A stretch of DNA of 64,000 nt. It comes from Candidatus Poribacteria bacterium. Lineage in GTDB: Bacteria > Poribacteria > WGA-4E > WGA-3G. Of this stretch, positions 48,840 to 58,388 are shown piece by piece (within the stretch, counting starts at the first letter, position 1; every line of letters begins with the position of its first letter). Under the pieces are notes generated by a model. It made no database searches. It was given only the letters and a program-made list of their open reading frames with translations, and was not told where the DNA came from. Both the position numbers and the translations under genes were made by a program. The stretch covers positions 124,001 through 188,000 of the forward strand of contig JAJEIE010000025.1 in the NCBI GenBank assembly GCA_022827625.1, in the 5' to 3' direction.

Positions 48840-49628
48840 ATGGTTACTCGACAAGATATTCAAGCCACATGTGATGACATCGTGCGCGAATTCGCACCGC
48901 TCCAAGTGATTCTCTTTGGCTCCTACGCGTATGGTACGCCGACAGAGGACTCAGATGTAGATCTGCTCGTCGTGATGGACGTTCCGAAATCGGAGTTTAC
49001 TCGTAAGGCTATTGAGATTCGACAACGAATTTCATACCGCTTCGGGCTGGACCTATTCGTCCGTTCCCCCGAAGAGATTGCATATCGTGTCTCATATAAC
49101 GATTGGTTTCTCCGCGAGATCACCGAAAAAGGGGAAGTACTCCACGGCTCCGATACAGCTTGCAATGTTAAAAACCTACAATTCACACATTACGGAACAA
49201 ATCTTGCCGAAAAGGAGGCGGACTGCATGAATCCGTTGACACTGGAGTGGGTACAGCGGGCTGAAGCCGATTATATCGCTGTGCAGCAGCTTCTACTGAC
49301 AGCGAATCCGCTACTACATAATATCATCTGTTTCCATGCACAACAATGTATTGAAAAATATCTTAAGGCGTGGCTACAAGAGGCGAACATCCGTGCCCCA
49401 AGAACGCACAACCTTGAAGAATTGTTGGATTTGATTGTGCAGACTGTCCCCGCCTGGTACCATTGGCAACCTGACTTGAAAATAATAACAAAGTATGCAG
49501 TTGAGCCTCGCTACCCGGGCGACTCAGCAACAACCGAGAATACCCAACACGCCAGTCATATCTGTAATGAGGTGCGTCAAGCCGTTCGCACGCAGCTGAA
49601 ACTCCCGGAAGATGGGATCGAGGCTTAA
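48840..49628 (+). CDS. MNT-HEPN fusion (nucleotidyltransferase + HEPN domain)
   Basis: GSYAYGTPTEDSDVDLLVVMD (NTase) and FHAQQCIEKYLKAWLQEANIRAPRTHNLEELL (HEPN). Confidence 0.85.
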   Translation: MVTRQDIQATCDDIVREFAPLQVILFGSYAYGTPTEDSDVDLLVVMDVPKSEFTRKAIEIRQRISYRFGLDLFVRSPEEIAYRVSYNDWFLREITEKGEVLHGSDTACNVKNLQFTHYGTNLAEKEADCMNPLTLEWVQRAEADYIAVQQLLLTANPLLHNIICFHAQQCIEKYLKAWLQEANIRAPRTHNLEELLDLIVQTVPAWYHWQPDLKIITKYAVEPRYPGDSATTENTQHASHICNEVRQAVRTQLKLPEDGIEA

Positions 49629-49704
49629 GCTAATACGAAACCTGTGTATGTTGCACAGAAATATTGATTTTCACAGCAACCGCTTTGCCTAATGGAGAAA
49701 TTCA

Positions 49705-50181
49705 ATGAAAATAAATTCAACATTCCATGTTTTCGCTTTTTTCATGGCAGTGCTGATGTTCAGTACGCCTTTTGCTATTCTTGCTCAAGAATCTGCAGAA
49801 CAGACAGATGTAGTAAACGCCGAATCAGATGCTAAACAAGATGCCAATGCCGATGTGAATAAGTCGTTGTGGATTGGATTAGGCGGTCTTCTCGCAGGAG
49901 TTGTATTGATACACGATTATGCTTGTCTTTTATCTGTAGGGGGTCTCACCGGAACCTATTTCTATCGACCGAATCCTCCTGTTGAACGACTTATTGGAAA
50001 ATCACCCGAATATGTTAACGTTTACTCCGAGACTTATAAAAATGAGAGGGCTAAACTTCAAACCCTCTGGTCGACAGCAGGTTGTGTCGGTGGAGGTGCT
50101 GTCATTGCAGGCTTTGCCGTTGTAGGTTTCGTCCGTCTTGGCATAACAGCAAGTCTTAGTGAAAATGGTGAACAAGATTAA
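49705..50181 (+). CDS. hypothetical exported/membrane protein
   Basis: signal peptide, two hydrophobic segments; first gene of four-gene operon. Confidence 0.65.
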   Translation: MKINSTFHVFAFFMAVLMFSTPFAILAQESAEQTDVVNAESDAKQDANADVNKSLWIGLGGLLAGVVLIHDYACLLSVGGLTGTYFYRPNPPVERLIGKSPEYVNVYSETYKNERAKLQTLWSTAGCVGGGAVIAGFAVVGFVRLGITASLSENGEQD

Positions 50182-50183
50182 GT

Positions 50184-50912
50184 ATGCTACAGTTACCGAA
50201 AAGCCTCCAATTTTCTATCGTCTTTTCGCTCATATTTCTCTTAGGTCATACGCTCCACGCTTCGCCGTTAAAAACGCTTTCTTTCGATTTTAAGCGCGAA
50301 TTAACCGAAAAAGGTGAAACAGGGACCACGGCTGGCACACTCCACTACGATGTCCAAGGGGCACGCGTTGTTGTTGAAATTACCCAACCACTTAAGCAGA
50401 TAATGATCGTGAAGAACAAGGTGCTGGAGATTTATTATCCTATAGACAAACAGGCATTCCGTTTTATATCCCAAGGACGGATTCCACTGCCGTTTGTTGA
50501 AACCATCATCCAATCTACGCAAGCCGAGTATGGATTAACGGCAATCGGGTATACTTTAGACAAGCACGATGTTGTGGATGAAGTGCTTTATACCTATTGG
50601 GCACCCCCTAAGGAGGCGAAAGATAAACTTGGTTCCGTCATCTTGGGGATGCGTGATGATCGACTCATTTCAGCGGAGGTTAAAAACCCAAAAGGACATA
50701 TCATCGGCAGATCTCATTATGAGGACCACAGTAGGATCGGTACAAATTATATTCCGATGGTTATTACCTCGATCGTGTATGGTGAAAAGTCTGAAGTGCT
50801 TCAGCATGAAAAGGTCGTCTATAGCAACCCACAGGTGAATACACAACATGCAAACGCTATTCTGAATTTTACAATTCCAGAGTCAGTGGAGGTTCAAGAG
50901 ATTAAATGGTAA
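50184..50912 (+). CDS. LolA-like outer-membrane lipoprotein sorting protein
   Basis: LolA-type beta pattern (LHYDVQGARVVVEITQPLKQIMIVKNKVLEIYYPIDKQAF). Confidence 0.65.
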   Translation: MLQLPKSLQFSIVFSLIFLLGHTLHASPLKTLSFDFKRELTEKGETGTTAGTLHYDVQGARVVVEITQPLKQIMIVKNKVLEIYYPIDKQAFRFISQGRIPLPFVETIIQSTQAEYGLTAIGYTLDKHDVVDEVLYTYWAPPKEAKDKLGSVILGMRDDRLISAEVKNPKGHIIGRSHYEDHSRIGTNYIPMVITSIVYGEKSEVLQHEKVVYSNPQVNTQHANAILNFTIPESVEVQEIKW

Positions 50913-51364
50913 ATTATCCTGTTTGTTGTCTTGCGATGTATCGCTTGTTGTTTTTTCTTGCCTTACTCTGTTCATCCTCTGTTATTTTTGTCTCACCAGT
51001 TTCCGCTGGTGAAGCCGCAGATCTTGCATTCATTCGCAAGTTTAACCCGATGACAATACAGAAGTCCCAAGAAGTTAGCCGCTTTAATCCGCAGGAAACA
51101 TCGGAGTTAAAACTCACTGCGACGGGGTTGATACGGTTGTATCAGAAATTCATCTCAAGCCAAGATAGTCCTGCATGCAACTTCTCACCGACCTGTTCAC
51201 GCTTCGGTATGGCATGTATACAGGAGTACGGTATGGTGCGTGGCATAGTGCTCGCTGCGGATAGGCTGCTCCGGTGCAACGGTTCACAATTAGGACATTA
51301 CCATAAGGATGAAGCGACAGGTAAATACGTTGACCCAATTTCAGGTTACGCAACGCTGAAGTAG
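50906..51364 (+). CDS. yidD: YidD-like membrane protein insertion efficiency factor with N-terminal signal peptide
   Basis: LIRLYQKFISSQDSPACNFSPTCSRFGMACIQEYGMVRGIVLAADRLLRCN. Confidence 0.88.
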   Translation: MVNYPVCCLAMYRLLFFLALLCSSSVIFVSPVSAGEAADLAFIRKFNPMTIQKSQEVSRFNPQETSELKLTATGLIRLYQKFISSQDSPACNFSPTCSRFGMACIQEYGMVRGIVLAADRLLRCNGSQLGHYHKDEATGKYVDPISGYATLK

Positions 51365-51420
51365 TCCGCCTCTCTGTACGCTTTAGTTTGGTATCTGGTC
51401 GAATACTATCTTCCGTAGCA

Positions 51421-52299
51421 ATGTACAAGCTCTTACTCATGATTTTTCTTACTGTTGTCCTTCTTCCCTTCGCGGCCGCCGAAGAACCGATTGAATACTA
51501 TACCCCCGAAAACGTCCATAAATTCGCCGATTTTTTGTATGAACAAGGCGATTACCTCCGCGCCGCAGGTGAATATCAACGCTATCTGTTTTATCTTTCC
51601 GAAGCATCAGGAGAAAGCGAACAAATTCGATATAAGATTGCCCTCTGCTATCGTTTTGCCGGTGAAAATGAGCAAGCCATTCGGAATTTTGAAATACTTT
51701 TGCGGGCGCGTCCACAGCGTCAATTTGCAAGCCGTGCCTACTATCAGATTGGTGCCACCTATTTTTTGATGGATGAATTTGAGCAGTCTGCACAGTTTTT
51801 AAGTGAAGTGCTACCGCGCATAGTAGATGCCGGGCAACACACCGAAGCCGAGCAACTTATTGGACTCTCTTATCTGATGCAGAAACAGTGGTTTGAGGCG
51901 GGTGAGATTTTCCAAAAATTGCAGGGATCAGATGTAATCTCCGTTAGAGAAAAGGCATCGGTATATCACAGTTACGCAGAGGCAGGGACGCATCTGCCCA
52001 GTCGCAGCCCATTTTTAGCAGGTGTACTCTCTACAATTGTCCCCGGGGCAGGACGCCTCTATACGGGACGTATCGGTGATGCGCTGACTTCTCTACTAAC
52101 TGTGGGTATAGTCGGTTGGCAGGCTTATGACGGTTTCCAAAGAGATGGTCTTTCATCAGTGAAAGGATGGACACTCGGCACGCTCGGCGGCATCTTCTAT
52201 GTCGGTAACATTTACGGTTCTGTGGTTTCTGCGCGCGTTTATAACCAAAATGTAGCAGACGAGTTCTTGGCAACCATATTCGTAGAATTACCGTATTAA
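51421..52299 (+). CDS. TPR protein with C-terminal membrane domain
   Basis: signal peptide, TPR-like repeats, SPFLAGVLSTIVPGAGRLYTGRIGDAL. Confidence 0.78.
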   Translation: MYKLLLMIFLTVVLLPFAAAEEPIEYYTPENVHKFADFLYEQGDYLRAAGEYQRYLFYLSEASGESEQIRYKIALCYRFAGENEQAIRNFEILLRARPQRQFASRAYYQIGATYFLMDEFEQSAQFLSEVLPRIVDAGQHTEAEQLIGLSYLMQKQWFEAGEIFQKLQGSDVISVREKASVYHSYAEAGTHLPSRSPFLAGVLSTIVPGAGRLYTGRIGDALTSLLTVGIVGWQAYDGFQRDGLSSVKGWTLGTLGGIFYVGNIYGSVVSARVYNQNVADEFLATIFVELPY

Positions 52300-52358
52300 A
52301 ATGGCTATTTAAAACCGTCAGCAGTCAGTAGCGGACGTATTAGCATGTTAATCCTTAG

Positions 52359-53723
52359 TTAATCGTTAAAAATTTTTAGAAAAATCTCGCCATCAAAATT
52401 CAGAATCTCGTGATGCAGTTGCCGTTTGTTGGTGCTAATGCTGGTAACAGGAACGTCAAACGTGACGGTTTGTGGCGCGCCATTGCGGTTGTACACCGCC
52501 CAACCCTTTGCAAATTCACGGATGAAAAGTCCTTGAATCCCTTGATATGCAATTGCCCTCTCTTGGATTGGTTGTCCGAGGTCAGCATCCCAAAAATCAT
52601 ACCAGTTGTGCAAATGGTCAGAGACCGGTATAGCGTTATCATCACCAAAAAGCACATACCCGTCAGAGTGTGTCAAACTGAGAGTGGTAATCATGCGCAT
52701 CCATTGCTGGTTTTCTTCACTGTTCCGCTCCTTAACCCTTGTACCCAGATCCCCCATATAGTCCGTTACCACCCGCCAACCCTCTAAGCAATTGATGCGT
52801 GGTTCCCTCAGATACTGTTCTGCCCATAGGAGTGTCTCCTCCATCCGCAGCACCTGCTCAAGAGTGTATCCTCTGTTATATTCTGTCTTATAACACTCCA
52901 TAAAGAGACCGTTCACGTACGATGCCGACTTTGGAATCTGACGCATATTTGCATTGACGAGGATTAAGAAATCTTCACTGACCGCTGCCCGTATTTTGCG
53001 TAAGATGGACAATCTCGCCGCTGACTCAGCCTCCCGTGTGAGAATTGTCGCTGACCAATCATCAACAGCGATTGGACTGGTCGCATAATCTTCGTTCCAC
53101 CAATCCAGCATGATTCCGTCAAAAAGTCCAGACGTGTCCAGGGCAACGGCTTGCTTGACCATCAAATTCTGCATATCTGGATTCGTGAAGTCTATGAGGT
53201 AACCAAGGACTGCGTCGTTTTCGTCTATCTTTTCATCACCATTTGTGTCTTCACCCCAGCCGATAACGGGTTTACCCTCACTATCTTTAAGCCAATACGG
53301 AGAATCTGGCTGGAAATAACCGACCTCCCACCAGTTGTTCACGTCTGTTTCATTGCGACGCGATACATATCTTGCGTCCCTGTATCGGATTTCAACAAGC
53401 AGTAAGAGATTCGGATTTAAAGCCAATAACTCCCGTTTTCTTTGACGGGCTGTATCCAGTTGATCTGAGTTCAAATCTGTTGCCAACCCTGAATAGGGCT
53501 GCCCTTCTGATATATTCCAAGCGATTCTGAGCAGCGTGTAGGGGTGGGCAAAAGCGAGATCGTGCTGCGCGAGTCGATGAAGTTCATCCATATCTTTCTG
53601 ATTTTCAGTGCCGTTCCATGCTTGGAAGATAGAAGGATAATTTCGCTGCGCGTTTTCAGCATCTGCCGTGATTGCGCTTAAAATGAGAAGTGCGATAAGA
53701 TATTGCGTTCCAAATGTTTTCAC
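52359..53723 (-). CDS. putative secreted glycoside hydrolase (TIM barrel)
   Basis: signal peptide; GLFDGIMLDWWNEDY, LVNANMRQ. Confidence 0.65.
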   Translation of the reverse strand: MKTFGTQYLIALLILSAITADAENAQRNYPSIFQAWNGTENQKDMDELHRLAQHDLAFAHPYTLLRIAWNISEGQPYSGLATDLNSDQLDTARQRKRELLALNPNLLLLVEIRYRDARYVSRRNETDVNNWWEVGYFQPDSPYWLKDSEGKPVIGWGEDTNGDEKIDENDAVLGYLIDFTNPDMQNLMVKQAVALDTSGLFDGIMLDWWNEDYATSPIAVDDWSATILTREAESAARLSILRKIRAAVSEDFLILVNANMRQIPKSASYVNGLFMECYKTEYNRGYTLEQVLRMEETLLWAEQYLREPRINCLEGWRVVTDYMGDLGTRVKERNSEENQQWMRMITTLSLTHSDGYVLFGDDNAIPVSDHLHNWYDFWDADLGQPIQERAIAYQGIQGLFIREFAKGWAVYNRNGAPQTVTFDVPVTSISTNKRQLHHEILNFDGEIFLKIFND

Positions 53724-53968
53724 TGTTGTTGGTTATCCTTGCTATTGTTTGAAGTCTGACTTCAGTCTTTCCCATGAACCTAAGTGTTGTTGATATTTTA
53801 TCATGGATATATCTAATGGGCAATTTGAAAATCTCAATTCTTTATGTAAGAGCGAAGCATGTTCCATTTTTTTTTGAATAAATTCAGTTTTTATCTGTAT
53901 AATATGACCAATGGAACCCTTTTTTTATTTTTCTCCACAAACCTCAATCCTTGGAATAGGAATTTGGC

Positions 53969-56020
53969 ATGCAGTACACATCACAACAAAATGATTGGCT
54001 GGTTCAACCTTTTTGTCAACCCGCTTCAGTAGAAGAAACAGACAATCGGCTTATTCTCAATAATGGACTCATTCAACGAACATTCGTCATCTCACCTAAT
54101 TTCGCAACAGTTGATTATACCAATCAGATTACCGGTAATAGTCTTCTGCGAGGCATCAAACCAGAGGCAATGCTTACGATTAATGGAACCGAATTCGAGG
54201 TCGGTGGCTTAAAAGGGCAACCCGACTACGCCTATCTTGATTCGGATTGGATTGCGGACTTGACCAATCACGAGAACGCATTTCAATTTCGCGAGTATCG
54301 AATCGGTAAACCTGAAATCCGCTATCCGTGGGTACGCAGGCGTTCTACGACACCATCGATGTATCCGCCAGAGGGTGTAACAGTGACAGTTGTGTTCTCA
54401 CCACCGCCATCTGTTGATTCCATTCAGATTTGCGTGCATTATGAACTATACCAAGGCATTCCCGTCCTGTCCAAGTGGGTCACTATTCGCAATGAGAGTC
54501 AAAAACCGGTTCAATTGGATGCCTTAAGCTGTGAAATCCTTGCGGTCAACGAGCAGGAAAAACATCGGCTACATGTTGAGAGCGATTATGCCTTCAGTGG
54601 AATGGAGACGACACAGTGGGGACCCGATGCGGATTACAAGACGCAAGTCGACTACCGCTATCAGATGCCGCTGGTGATGACAAGTGGCTATCCACTCGGC
54701 CCAGGGGTATCTCTGCAACCCGGGGAAACTTTCAAAAGTTTTCGCACCTTCGAGATTTTACATGATAGTGATGATCGTGAGCGAAAGGGACTCGCACGCC
54801 GTAAGATGTATCGCAAGGTCGCGCCACAGGTCACAGAGAATCCTATCCTCATGCACGTTCGGAGTGCCGAGCCGAACGCTGTCCGTTTGGCGATTGATCA
54901 GTGCGCCGAAGTCGGATTTGAGATGGTGATTATGACCTTTGGGAGCGGTTTCAATGTGGAAAGCGAAAACCCGGAATACATCGCCACTATGAAGGGATTA
55001 GCGGATTATGCACATAGTAAAGGTATTCAACTCGGAGGTTATACACTGATGTGTGCCTCGCGGGATGTAGGTGAAAATTTCAACTGCATTGACCCAGACA
55101 CCCGACAACCCAGTAGTAAGTTTGGACAGAGTGCTTGTCTTGCGAGCAAATGGGCAGACGGCTATTTTGAACGCGTGTTGAATTTCATAGATGCTACTGG
55201 AATGGATGTCATAGAGACGGATGGTCCCTACCATGGTGATGTCTGTGCATCAACGACGCATGCATACCATAACGGCTTGGCGGATTCCCAGTTACGCCAA
55301 TGGGAAGCGTGTGTACATTTTTACCACGAATGCCGAAAACGCGGCATCTATATTAATTCGCCAGATCAGTATTACCTCAACGGTTCAAACAAATGCGGTA
55401 TGGGCTATCGCGAAACGAATTTCAGCTTGCCCCGCGAAAGGCAAATTCTAATTGCCCGACAGAATATCTACGATGGAACTTTTGAAAAGACGCCGAGTAT
55501 GGGTTGGATGTTCGTCCCGCTGGTGGAGTATCATGGTGGTGGGCAAGCCGCAACATTTGAGCCCCTTTGCGAACACCTCGATGACTACGAATCACATCTT
55601 GCACAGAACTTCGGCAGCGGTGTGATTGCGTGCTATCGCGGTCCCAGGCTATATGATACGGAACAGACGAAAGCGGTCGTCAAGAAATGGGTTGACTTCT
55701 ACAAAAAGTATCGTCCAATATTGGAATCTGACCTGATTCACGTGCGCCGTCCAGATGGGCGCTCCATTGATTGTGTGCTCCACGCCAACGCGCAAATCAG
55801 TCCCTGTGGATTGGCGATGCTCTATAATCCTACGCCGACGATGCAACGTATCACTTTAAAAGTACCGCTCTATTATACTGGATTGTCTGAAATTGCCAAG
55901 ATTCGCCAAGAAGAAGGCGTACCTAAACGGTACAGAATCGACCGGAATTATAATGTTGAGATTCCAATTGAGATGGAAGCGAAGCGCATTAGTTATCTTG
56001 TTATTGAAGGCGAAATTTGA
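53969..56020 (+). CDS. alpha-galactosidase-like glycoside hydrolase
   Basis: 683 aa; GFEMVIMTFGSGF, ATGMDVIETDGPYHGD catalytic-barrel-like motifs. Confidence 0.65.
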   Translation: MQYTSQQNDWLVQPFCQPASVEETDNRLILNNGLIQRTFVISPNFATVDYTNQITGNSLLRGIKPEAMLTINGTEFEVGGLKGQPDYAYLDSDWIADLTNHENAFQFREYRIGKPEIRYPWVRRRSTTPSMYPPEGVTVTVVFSPPPSVDSIQICVHYELYQGIPVLSKWVTIRNESQKPVQLDALSCEILAVNEQEKHRLHVESDYAFSGMETTQWGPDADYKTQVDYRYQMPLVMTSGYPLGPGVSLQPGETFKSFRTFEILHDSDDRERKGLARRKMYRKVAPQVTENPILMHVRSAEPNAVRLAIDQCAEVGFEMVIMTFGSGFNVESENPEYIATMKGLADYAHSKGIQLGGYTLMCASRDVGENFNCIDPDTRQPSSKFGQSACLASKWADGYFERVLNFIDATGMDVIETDGPYHGDVCASTTHAYHNGLADSQLRQWEACVHFYHECRKRGIYINSPDQYYLNGSNKCGMGYRETNFSLPRERQILIARQNIYDGTFEKTPSMGWMFVPLVEYHGGGQAATFEPLCEHLDDYESHLAQNFGSGVIACYRGPRLYDTEQTKAVVKKWVDFYKKYRPILESDLIHVRRPDGRSIDCVLHANAQISPCGLAMLYNPTPTMQRITLKVPLYYTGLSEIAKIRQEEGVPKRYRIDRNYNVEIPIEMEAKRISYLVIEGEI

Positions 56021-56044
56021 GTTCTCCGTTTTGGCAGAAGAAAC

Positions 56045-56072
56045 CAGCGTCGCGAAAGGGACGCTATTTTTT
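56045..56072 (+). terminator. intrinsic terminator AGCGTC-8-GACGCT followed by T-tract
   Basis: hairpin then ATTTTTTT. Confidence 0.7.
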
Positions 56073-56159
56073 TCTGAACAAATTCAGTGTTCATTTGCCT
56101 AATCTAAGTAAGAGAAATATAAATCCTATAAGAATTTCTAACGCTTAGGGAGGAAACAG

Positions 56160-58307
56160 ATGAAACGGAAACATATTATCATAGGGCTTTTTGCTTGCAT
56201 ACTGATGCTTCCAATGATAGTTGTGATAAATAGTTGGACGCAGAGCGAGTTATCAATAGACGAGAAACGTTTCGACCTTGACAAGAATGACGAGCTCAGC
56301 GAATCTGAAAAGGCACTCATGATCAGAGTAATGCGGATCGAAGATGCCAGAGGCACCCAATTTAGTGAAAGCCAGATACGCGAGATGCAAGGCGGGCAGC
56401 GAGATAGATCCCGCGGAAGAGGCGGATTTGGTAGACGACGCTCCAGAGAACCATCAGGACCACGCCTCGATCCAGAACAAGTCCAATTTAAGGACGGCGC
56501 AGCTACGATTCCTGATCGCGAGACCTTCAAAAAACTGTCCTATCAAGGAACGGATGTCCGGATTGATACCCAACTGACCGGAATCGAGTTCGTAAAATTC
56601 CAGATTGAGAGGACGCATACGCAAAATCCGCAACTCTATTTTATGAATACGGAGACGCATCGCTCGCATGGTAGCTTCATGAGTGCTGCGGGTTTAGGTC
56701 GGGGCTCGGGACAGATGCGCGGTGTGCTGAGTTATCGTCCACTTTTCACGGCACCAAATGGTGAACCGGGTGTTTATACGTTTGAATTTAATCCGAATGA
56801 TGCCTTTCCTTATGAAGAAATTAAGCTTGCACACGATCTTCTCGTAGCCAAGATGCCGATCTTAAAAAATCGACTCGGTTATTGCCCTTTGTGGGGCGCA
56901 ATCGGCATATATAATCGTGAAAAGGCACTCTATGACGCAGCGGAATTCCCTGTCTATTTTGAAGACGACCTTTATGCTAATATCGGCTACCTTCCACTCA
57001 ACCAGGCGGCCTCATTTGGTCGGCTACGTGTATTGGAGACAGATGAACGTCCTACGGTTCGGGACATTGTCATCTGCAAAACTTTGCCAAACGAGATGCC
57101 GCGCGTCGCTGGCGTTATCACGGGTGTTCGGCAAACGCCGCTTTCACACGTCAACCTTCGTGCGATTCAGGATAAAGTTCCTAACGCCTTCATTGCCAAA
57201 GCATGGGAGCATAGTGCTATCGCACCGCTCATTGGCAAGTACATCTATTATGAAGTGAACGCCGATGGCTTTAAAATTAGAGAAGCAACCCTTAAAGAGG
57301 TAGAGACCCACTTCGCCGATTTACGTCCGTCGAAAACACAAAAGCCTGAACGCGATTTATCTACTCAGAAAATTTTACCTCTTGACGACATCGAATTTGC
57401 GGACTCTTCGAGTTTTGGTGTGAAAACGGCTAATCTCGCCACGCTCCGCACCTTCGGATTTCCTGAGGGGACTGTGCCGAATGGCTTCGGCATCCCGTTC
57501 TATTTCTATGACGAATTTATGAAGCATAATGGCTTCTATGATGACCTGAAAGCGTTACTCAAAGATCCTGCATTTTTGAGCGATCAGGATGCGAAAGTAG
57601 CAGCATTGGAGAAGTTTCGGGCAAAGATTAAGGCGGGTGAAATGCCTATGTGGATGATGAATGCCCTTTCGGAATTACACAACGCATTTCCGGCGGGCAC
57701 CTCTCTTCGGTGCCGTTCCAGCACAAACAACGAAGACCTGCCCGGTTTCAGCGGCGCGGGATTATACGACTCCTACACGCATTACCCGGATGAAGGACAT
57801 TTATCGAAGTCTATTAAGCAGGTATTTGCGAGCCCTTGGAATTTCCGGGCGTTTGAGGCGCGTGATTTCTACCGCATTGACCATTTCACGACGGCTATGG
57901 GGGTGCTTGTCCATTCCAACTTTGCGAACGAATTGGCAAACGGGGTGGCTGTCAGTGATGATGTCGTTTATCAAACGGTCGGGAATTACTACCTCAACAC
58001 GCAAGTCGGCGAAGACCTTGTGACGAATCCCGAAGATCAGTCTATTCCAGAGGAGATTTTGTTGGATTGGTGGGACCCGAATAATTATAGAGTTGTAACC
58101 ACATCCAATCGGACGACCGATGGTGCGCGTATTCTAAAGGATGAATACTTACGACAACTGAATCTCTATATCGGGACGGTACATAATAAGTTCAGTCGGC
58201 TCTATACCACTACTCCGTGGACAGACAACTTTGCTATGGAGATTGAATTCAAGATTACGAGCGAAGGCAAACTCGCCATCAAGCAGGCGAGGCCGTGGAG
58301 GCAATAA
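56160..58307 (+). CDS. exported PEP-synthase/dikinase-like protein (phosphohistidine swivel then PPDK_N ATP-binding domain)
   Basis: signal/TM start; EF-hand DLDKNDELSESE; TPLSHVNLRAIQ; RCRSSTNNEDLPGFSGAGLYDS. Confidence 0.78.
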   Translation: MKRKHIIIGLFACILMLPMIVVINSWTQSELSIDEKRFDLDKNDELSESEKALMIRVMRIEDARGTQFSESQIREMQGGQRDRSRGRGGFGRRRSREPSGPRLDPEQVQFKDGAATIPDRETFKKLSYQGTDVRIDTQLTGIEFVKFQIERTHTQNPQLYFMNTETHRSHGSFMSAAGLGRGSGQMRGVLSYRPLFTAPNGEPGVYTFEFNPNDAFPYEEIKLAHDLLVAKMPILKNRLGYCPLWGAIGIYNREKALYDAAEFPVYFEDDLYANIGYLPLNQAASFGRLRVLETDERPTVRDIVICKTLPNEMPRVAGVITGVRQTPLSHVNLRAIQDKVPNAFIAKAWEHSAIAPLIGKYIYYEVNADGFKIREATLKEVETHFADLRPSKTQKPERDLSTQKILPLDDIEFADSSSFGVKTANLATLRTFGFPEGTVPNGFGIPFYFYDEFMKHNGFYDDLKALLKDPAFLSDQDAKVAALEKFRAKIKAGEMPMWMMNALSELHNAFPAGTSLRCRSSTNNEDLPGFSGAGLYDSYTHYPDEGHLSKSIKQVFASPWNFRAFEARDFYRIDHFTTAMGVLVHSNFANELANGVAVSDDVVYQTVGNYYLNTQVGEDLVTNPEDQSIPEEILLDWWDPNNYRVVTTSNRTTDGARILKDEYLRQLNLYIGTVHNKFSRLYTTTPWTDNFAMEIEFKITSEGKLAIKQARPWRQ

Positions 58308-58327
58308 GTTAAATCAATTCAATCTCG

Positions 58328-58356
58328 GCATGCGCGATACACAATATCGCGCATGC
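58328..58356. repeat. perfect 12-bp hairpin GCATGCGCGATA-5-TATCGCGCATGC
   Basis: between convergent genes. Confidence 0.7.
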
Positions 58357-58388
58357 ATCGGTTTTAGTAGTTGGTTGAGGGGCGCATC

